A DNA stretch of 64,000 bases, taken from NCBI RefSeq assembly GCF_010731115.1, contig NZ_AP022616.1, positions 4,154,001-4,218,000 of the forward strand. Direction: 5' to 3'. The notes below the pieces were generated by a model. It searched no databases and had not been told where the DNA came from. It saw only the letters and a list, made by a program, of their open reading frames with translations. This DNA is from Mycolicibacterium phocaicum. Its GTDB lineage: Bacteria; Actinomycetota; Actinomycetes; Mycobacteriales; Mycobacteriaceae. The position numbers and the translations under genes were made by a program. Of this stretch, positions 58,958-64,000 are shown piece by piece; position 1 is the first letter of the stretch, and each line of letters begins with the position of its first letter.

Positions 58958-60724
58958 ATGGGATTCATCAAACCGACCTTGCCGAAGGTCGATCTGGAAG
59001 AGTTTCTCCGGATGCCGCTGCAGGAGCGGCTCCGCATCATGTGCCTCAAATGGGTGGACGAGGGGTACGGCGCACCGCGCATGATCCACGTCCTTTACAT
59101 CCTCAAGCTCACGATCTTCTACGCCATCGGCGGGGTCACGATCGCCAACGCGACATCCGACCTGCCGGCGTTCTGGCACGTCGCGCAGTGGTGGGACCAG
59201 CCGATCGTGTACCAGAAGGTGATCCTGTGGACCGTCCTCCTGGAACTCATCGGGTTCGCGGGTTCGTGGGGTCCGCTGGCCGGCAAGACCAAACCGATGA
59301 CGGGCGGGTTCCGATTCTGGGCCAAGCCCAACACCATTCGGCTACGGCCGTGGAAGGCGGTGCCGTTCACGAACGGCGATCGGCGCACCTGGTTCGACAT
59401 CGTCGTGTACCTGGCGCTGATGGCCACCGTGCTCGTCGCCCTGGTGCTGCCCGGTGTGCCCAGCGAATCACTGGCGAAAGCATTGCCGGACAACATTTCC
59501 GGACTGGTCGACCCGGCCCTTTTCGTCGCGCCGATCATCCTGTTCGTGCTGATCGGGCTGCGCGACAAGACGATCTTCCTGGCCGGCCGCGGTGAGCAGT
59601 ACCTGCCCGCGCTGATCTTCTTCGCCACGCTGCCGTTCGTGAACATGATCATCGCCGGCAAGCTGCTGATCGGCACGGTGTGGTTCTGGGCCGGCGTCTC
59701 GAAGTTCGGTCTGCACTTCACCAACGTCATCCCGCCGATGGTGAGCAACAGCCCCGCGATCCCGTTCAAGTGGCTCAAGCGGGCCCACTACCGCAACTTC
59801 CCCGAGGATCTGCGCCCGTCGCACCTGGCCACCTTCATGGCCCACGGGCCCGGCAGCATCGTGGAAATCGCAGCGCCGCTGGCCCTTCTGTTCTCACCGT
59901 GGCCGTGGCTGTCCATCGCGGCCGCCGCCATCATGGTCAGCTTCCACTTGTTCATCATCTCGACGTTCCCGCTCGCGGTGCCGGTGGAATGGAACGTGCT
60001 GTTCGCGTACGCCACGATCTTCCTGTTCCTGGGCTTCCCGAACCAGGACGGGTACGCGGTGTGGGACATGAACCCGGGTTGGCTGGCCATCGTGCTCGCC
60101 GCGGCGCTGTCGTTCTTCCCGATCCTCGGCAACCTGCGCCCCGACCTCGTCTCGTTCCTGCCGGCCATGCGGCAGTACGCCGGCAACTGGGCCTCGGCGG
60201 TGTGGACCTTCACGCCCGGTGCCGAGGAGAAGCTGAACCGCGTCACCCGGTCGTCGCCGAACTCGGCCGACCAGTACGTCGCCTTCGGCTGGGACCCACT
60301 CACCGCCGAGGTGTTCACCCAGCAGGCGACGGCGTGGCGGGCCATGCACAGTCAGGGCCGCGGTCTGTACTCGGTGCTGCTGAACTGCCTACCCGACATC
60401 GACACCCGTGTCGTGCGGGAAGGCGAGATGTCCTGCAACACCATCATCGGCTTCAACTTCGGCGACGGGCACCTGCACAATGAGGATCTGATCCGGGCCA
60501 TCCAGTCAGAGGCGCAGTTCGAGTCGGGCGAGTTCGTCATCGCCTGGGTGGAGTCGCAGCCTATCCACAAGATGACGCAGGAGTACAAGGTGATCGACGC
60601 GGCACTGGGCGTCATCGAGCGTGGCACGTGGAACGTGAAAGACCTGGTCGACGAGCAGCCGTGGCTGCCCAACGGGCCGATCCCGCTCAACGTCACCTGG
60701 CAGCGGGCCGGAGTCCTGCACTGA
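58958..60724 (+). CDS. DUF3556 transmembrane protein
   Basis: 588 residues. About eight membrane helices in residues 45-400, then a soluble C-terminal domain of about 170 residues (ADQYVAFGWDPLTAEVFTQQ...EMSCNTIIGFNFGDGHLHNEDLIRAIQSEAQF). The family is largely restricted to mycolic-acid bacteria and its function is not known to me. AAAGGAG lies before the ATG; the stop overlaps the next gene (TGATG-type). The operon context suggests a lipid-modifying or carrier role. Confidence 0.83.
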   Translation: MGFIKPTLPKVDLEEFLRMPLQERLRIMCLKWVDEGYGAPRMIHVLYILKLTIFYAIGGVTIANATSDLPAFWHVAQWWDQPIVYQKVILWTVLLELIGFAGSWGPLAGKTKPMTGGFRFWAKPNTIRLRPWKAVPFTNGDRRTWFDIVVYLALMATVLVALVLPGVPSESLAKALPDNISGLVDPALFVAPIILFVLIGLRDKTIFLAGRGEQYLPALIFFATLPFVNMIIAGKLLIGTVWFWAGVSKFGLHFTNVIPPMVSNSPAIPFKWLKRAHYRNFPEDLRPSHLATFMAHGPGSIVEIAAPLALLFSPWPWLSIAAAAIMVSFHLFIISTFPLAVPVEWNVLFAYATIFLFLGFPNQDGYAVWDMNPGWLAIVLAAALSFFPILGNLRPDLVSFLPAMRQYAGNWASAVWTFTPGAEEKLNRVTRSSPNSADQYVAFGWDPLTAEVFTQQATAWRAMHSQGRGLYSVLLNCLPDIDTRVVREGEMSCNTIIGFNFGDGHLHNEDLIRAIQSEAQFESGEFVIAWVESQPIHKMTQEYKVIDAALGVIERGTWNVKDLVDEQPWLPNGPIPLNVTWQRAGVLH

Positions 60725-62139
60725 TGAGCACCGCGGTTGTGGTCGGTGCCGGGCCCAACGGGCTCGCCGCCGCCATCACCTTGGCTGCCAAGGGCATCGA
60801 CGTCACGGTGCTGGAGGCCACCGACCGAATCGGCGGCGGCATCCGTTCGAGTGAGTACGTCCTGCCGGGCCTGGTGTTCGACGACTGCGCGGCCATCCAC
60901 GTGATGCCGGCGGGCTCCAAGTTCATCAAAGACCTCGGCCTGGATCGCTATGGCCTGCAGTGGAAGTGGACCGACATCGACTGCGTCCACCCGCTCGACG
61001 ACGGTACCGCCGGCGCCCTCTATCGCTCGGTCGAGACGACGGCGGCCGGACTCGGCGCGGACGGAGCCCGCTGGCAGCTGCTGTTCGGTGGACCGTCGCG
61101 CCGGTTCGACAAGCTGTCCGACGACATCATGGGGCCGCTGCTCCGGGTGCCGCGACATCCATTGGGGCTGGCCCGATTCGGGGCGCCGACGGTGCTGCCC
61201 GCGGCAGCGCTGGCCCGGATCTTCCGCACCCCGCAGGCCCGGGCACTGTTCGGGGGTGTTGCCGCACATACCTTTCAGCCGCTGCACCACCCGCTCACCT
61301 CGGCGATCGGGCTAGGGATCATCACTGCCGGGCATGCCAACGGCTGGCCGGTGGCCGGCGGCGGATCGCAGGCGATCACCAACGCTTTCGAAGCGGTGCT
61401 GACCGAACTGGGCGGCAAGATCGAGACGGGCGTGCGGATCACCGCGGTGTCACAGTTGCCGCCGGCCGACATCACCGTCTTCGATCTGTCGCCCACCGCC
61501 ATCGCCGGGATTCTGGGGGACCGGTTACCCGAGCGGGTGCGCCGCGCCTTCGGTCGATTCCGGTACGGTCCAGGCGCTTTCAAGGTCTACTTCGCGGTGG
61601 ATGGTGACATTCCGTGGACCAACGCGGCGGCCCGCCGCGCCGGCACCGTGCACCTGGGTGGCGATTTCGCCGAGATCGCCTCGACGGAACGGGACATCCA
61701 CGCGGGCCGGATGCCGCAGCGTCCCTTCGTGCTGGCATTCCAGCAGTACCTGGCCGACCCCGGCCGTTCCGTCGGGACCGTCAACCCCGTCTCCACGTAT
61801 GCCCATGTGCCCAACGGCTTCAGTGGCGACGCCACCGAGGCGATCATCGCGCAGATCGAGCGCTTCGCTCCCGGATTCCGTGAGCGCATCGTCGGGCAGG
61901 CCGTGCGGTCCACCACCGAGATGTCGGTGTACAACCCGAATTACGTGGGTGGCGACATCAACACCGGTGCGAAGGACATCCGGCAGCTGGCCTTCGGGCC
62001 GCGAACGACGTTGTCGCCGTACACCATCGGGGTTCCCGGCATGTACATCTGCTCGGCGGCCACGCCGCCGGGTCCTGGCGGGCACGGTATGTGCGGGGCC
62101 AACGCCGCCGCCGTCGCACTGGCTCGGTTGGGGCGCTAG
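60724..62139 (+). CDS. Phytoene desaturase-like FAD oxidoreductase
   Basis: 471 residues. Dinucleotide-binding AVVVGAGPNGLAAAITLAAKG at the extreme N-terminus with the following ATDRIGGGIRS, as in phytoene desaturases and carotenoid isomerases; the C-terminal FAD block is MYICSAATPPGPGGHGMCG. Likely acts on a hydrophobic polyene or long-chain lipid. Third gene of the acyl-CoA synthetase operon. Confidence 0.88.
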   Translation: MSTAVVVGAGPNGLAAAITLAAKGIDVTVLEATDRIGGGIRSSEYVLPGLVFDDCAAIHVMPAGSKFIKDLGLDRYGLQWKWTDIDCVHPLDDGTAGALYRSVETTAAGLGADGARWQLLFGGPSRRFDKLSDDIMGPLLRVPRHPLGLARFGAPTVLPAAALARIFRTPQARALFGGVAAHTFQPLHHPLTSAIGLGIITAGHANGWPVAGGGSQAITNAFEAVLTELGGKIETGVRITAVSQLPPADITVFDLSPTAIAGILGDRLPERVRRAFGRFRYGPGAFKVYFAVDGDIPWTNAAARRAGTVHLGGDFAEIASTERDIHAGRMPQRPFVLAFQQYLADPGRSVGTVNPVSTYAHVPNGFSGDATEAIIAQIERFAPGFRERIVGQAVRSTTEMSVYNPNYVGGDINTGAKDIRQLAFGPRTTLSPYTIGVPGMYICSAATPPGPGGHGMCGANAAAVALARLGR

Positions 62140-62898
62140 CTACACGTTCACCGCGATGGTGTGCATCTCCCAGATGAGCACTTCTGTGCCGTCGGCGCCC
62201 GCGGTGATGCGCTGCCCGCCGGTCGCGGTGAGTCGCACGGCATCACCGGTGCCCAGCGGACCGGAGCCTTCGAACTCGGCCGCTCCGCGGGTGACGAAGA
62301 CGTGGCCGTACGGTGCGTCCGGCACCTGTACGGTGCTACCGGCATCCAGCCGCGCGACGTGCAAAGTGGCATAGCTGTTGCCGAAGGTGATGGCGGCGTC
62401 GTCCCGGTACTTGCGCATGCCGGATGCCATGGGAATCAACGTGTTTCCGGCGAGCTCGGTGCTGATGTCGGCTTCCTGATAACTGGGCGCGCCGCCGAGA
62501 TCTTCCGGCGGAATCCACATCTGGACGACCCGCAGGGGCTGACGGTCCTGCCGCCCGGCGCCGTTGCGCTCCGAGTGCCGCAGGCCGGTGCCCGCACTCA
62601 TCCGCTGCGCCAGACCGGGGTAGATGGTGCTCTCGTTGCCCAGCGAATCCTTGTGCACCAGTGTGCCTTCGAGGACCCAGGTGATGATCTCCATGTCCCG
62701 GTGGTCATGCGCGTCAAAGCCTTCCCCGGGGTCGACGGTGTCCTCGTTGTTGATCATCAGCAGGCCGTGCGCGTTGGCCGCCAGATCGAAGTTGCCGGTC
62801 GCCGGGAACGACTGCCACGATTCCAGCCATTCGTTGCGCCAGTGCCACCGTTCGGCAGCACGGATGACGCGAACAGGCACAGCCGTCGGGTGAGTCAC
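62140..62898 (-). CDS. Pirin-family (YhhW-like) bicupin
   Basis: 252 residues. Metal site FDAHDHRDMEIITWVLEG with a later GTGLRHSE, matching bicupin pirins that act as quercetinases in vitro. Cytoplasmic; physiological role uncertain. Its stop abuts the stop of the convergent FAD oxidoreductase without a gap. Confidence 0.88.
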   Translation of the reverse strand: MTHPTAVPVRVIRAAERWHWRNEWLESWQSFPATGNFDLAANAHGLLMINNEDTVDPGEGFDAHDHRDMEIITWVLEGTLVHKDSLGNESTIYPGLAQRMSAGTGLRHSERNGAGRQDRQPLRVVQMWIPPEDLGGAPSYQEADISTELAGNTLIPMASGMRKYRDDAAITFGNSYATLHVARLDAGSTVQVPDAPYGHVFVTRGAAEFEGSGPLGTGDAVRLTATGGQRITAGADGTEVLIWEMHTIAVNV

Positions 62899-62932
62899 CG
62901 GTCAATTCTGGCAGGACGTGCACCATGGAGGC

Positions 62933-63874
62933 ATGACCCGTTCGCTACAGCGCGTATTCGCCGCCGTGCTGGTGGTTGTGGCGCTGCTCGCGGTCGGCGG
63001 CTGCCTCGGCCGGCACTCTGCGATGGGTGCTCCGGGCAATGGCATACCCGTCGGCACCTCGAGCAACTCGCTGCAGGCGGGAGGGCTGACACGGACATTC
63101 CGCGTGTACCGCCCGGCCGGGCTCAACGCCGTGAGTCCACTGGTCGTCATGCTGCACGGTGGCTACGGCGACGGCGCGCAGGCCGAGCGCGCCTACAACT
63201 GGGACGCCCAGGCCGACACCGGCCGGCTCGTCGTCGCTTATCCCGACGGTATGGATCGTGCGTGGAACGCCGGAACCTGTTGCGGGATACCGAAGAACCG
63301 CAACATCGACGACGTCGGGTTCATCACCGCGATGGTGGGCGCGATCGAAGCGCAGATTCCGATCGACCCGGCGCGCGTCTACGTCACCGGCATGTCCAAC
63401 GGAGCCATGATGGCGCTGCGCCTCGTGTGCCAGACGGACCTGTTCGCCGCCGTCGCCCCGGTCGCGGGAACGCTGCTGACCGACTGTTCGCACGCCGCGC
63501 CGACCTCGGTACTGCAGATCCACGGCACCGCCGACGATCGCGTGCCCTTCGACGGCGGGCCGGGCAAGGCCAGAACGGTCACCGGCGCACCCAATGTCGA
63601 TGGGCCGTCGGTGCCCGCCGTGAACGCGACGTGGCGCGGTATCGACGCGTGCGGAGCTCCGGCTATGTCAACCACCGGCGCGGTCACGACGCAGACGGCC
63701 GACTGTCCCGGTGGCCGCACCGTCGAATTGATCAGCGTCGCCGGTGCCGGCCATCAGTGGCCGGGCGGGGTCCCGAGCCCATTGGCGCAACGGCTCGGTG
63801 ACCTGCCGCCACCGTCGACCGCCGTGAATGCGACCGACACCATCTGGCGGTTCTTCGCCGCGCACCATCGCTGA
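62933..63874 (+). CDS. Esterase lipoprotein (PHB depolymerase/LpqC-like)
   Basis: 313 residues from ATG 62933 (GGAGGC directly upstream). Lipoprotein signal with lipobox AVGGC; alpha/beta hydrolase with HGGYGDG oxyanion strand, nucleophile GMSNGA, Asp in GTADDRVPF and catalytic His in GAGHQWPGG. Six cysteines may form disulfides. Cell-surface ester hydrolase similar to M. tuberculosis LpqC in layout. Confidence 0.88.
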   Translation: MTRSLQRVFAAVLVVVALLAVGGCLGRHSAMGAPGNGIPVGTSSNSLQAGGLTRTFRVYRPAGLNAVSPLVVMLHGGYGDGAQAERAYNWDAQADTGRLVVAYPDGMDRAWNAGTCCGIPKNRNIDDVGFITAMVGAIEAQIPIDPARVYVTGMSNGAMMALRLVCQTDLFAAVAPVAGTLLTDCSHAAPTSVLQIHGTADDRVPFDGGPGKARTVTGAPNVDGPSVPAVNATWRGIDACGAPAMSTTGAVTTQTADCPGGRTVELISVAGAGHQWPGGVPSPLAQRLGDLPPPSTAVNATDTIWRFFAAHHR

Positions 63875-64000
63875 GAACTCGCGAATATACGAAATGTCGA
63901 ACAGGCAGCTGGAAAATCCCCGGATTGTCCGAGCGGGGCGGATGTGTCCTGGCGCACACTGAGGCCGTGACCGCCAGTGGTGAGGTGAGATGAGTCGACA
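63875..64000. other. End of window, no gene identified
   Basis: Short intergenic sequence. GTGAGATGAG near 63982-63993 may begin a rightward gene beyond the window, but too few codons are visible to decide. Confidence 0.3.

Overview
The window is GC-rich actinobacterial DNA and is best read as the chromosome of a Mycobacterium/Mycolicibacterium species. The evidence is an MmpS-MmpL pair, a WS/DGAT acyltransferase, many TetR regulators, frequent GTG starts with 4-base stop/start overlaps, and two blocks whose gene order matches M. tuberculosis. One block is echA21 / TIGR03086 protein / hisC2 (Rv3774-Rv3772). The other is fadE36-like kinase / LapA-like / proX-V-W-Z / glycolipid-binding protein / tyrA / deaminase-associated protein / tadA (Rv3761c-Rv3752c), ending in tRNA-Ser. 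Function calls come from reading motifs; no database was searched.

Positions 1-6671 hold the end of a Tn7-like transposon, transcribed leftwards (TnsA-like nuclease, TnsB-like DDE transposase, TnsC/TniB-like ATPase running off the window). The TnsA gene is split by a 3,328-bp insertion sequence (2711-6038) with 11-bp terminal repeats and a 7-bp target duplication. The IS carries an ExeA-like ATPase, a DDE transposase and a zinc-ribbon/HTH accessory gene; the last two contain six single-base deletions. The transposon ends one base before the first usable start codon of a GntR regulator.

Positions 6673-30.2 kb hold metabolic and envelope genes: a GntR/fatty acid hydroxylase pair, two secreted proteins, uppP, echA21, hisC2, and tRNA-Ser(GCT) and tRNA-Arg(ACG) with a strong terminator. 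They also include an alcohol dehydrogenase fused to a GXWXG/DUF4334 domain, and a unit bounded by two paralogous TetR genes (amine oxidase, membrane protein, saccharopine-dehydrogenase-like protein, adenylate cyclase) sharing an operator-like motif. After these come a WS/DGAT gene, a TetR/SnoaL/metallo-beta-lactamase-fold unit with a 19-bp inverted repeat, and mmpS-mmpL.

Positions 29.2-43.8 kb hold a phosphotriesterase-like hydrolase, a phosphoesterase, an alkyl sulfatase, a carotenoid oxygenase with its divergent TetR, an SDR, a histidine phosphatase, the fadE36-like kinase, a 129-bp inverted-repeat element, lapA, the proXVWZ osmolyte importer, tyrA and tadA.

Positions 44,215-55,046 are a 10.8-kb integrative element in tRNA-Ser(CGA), bounded by 26-bp direct repeats. 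It encodes integrase, repressor and excisionase, many small overlapping genes, a DUF3631-type ATPase with an iteron-like cluster inside its gene, a capsid-cement-like protein, an HNH nuclease and a pair of 53-bp repeats. It has no recognisable terminase, portal, capsid or tail. The layout recalls phiRv1/phiRv2 of M. tuberculosis and suggests a phage satellite, the strongest candidate here for an undescribed system.

Positions 55.1-64 kb hold a Gly/Asn-rich secreted repeat protein, a PucR regulator, an acyl-CoA synthetase / DUF3556 / FAD oxidoreductase operon, a pirin and an esterase lipoprotein.
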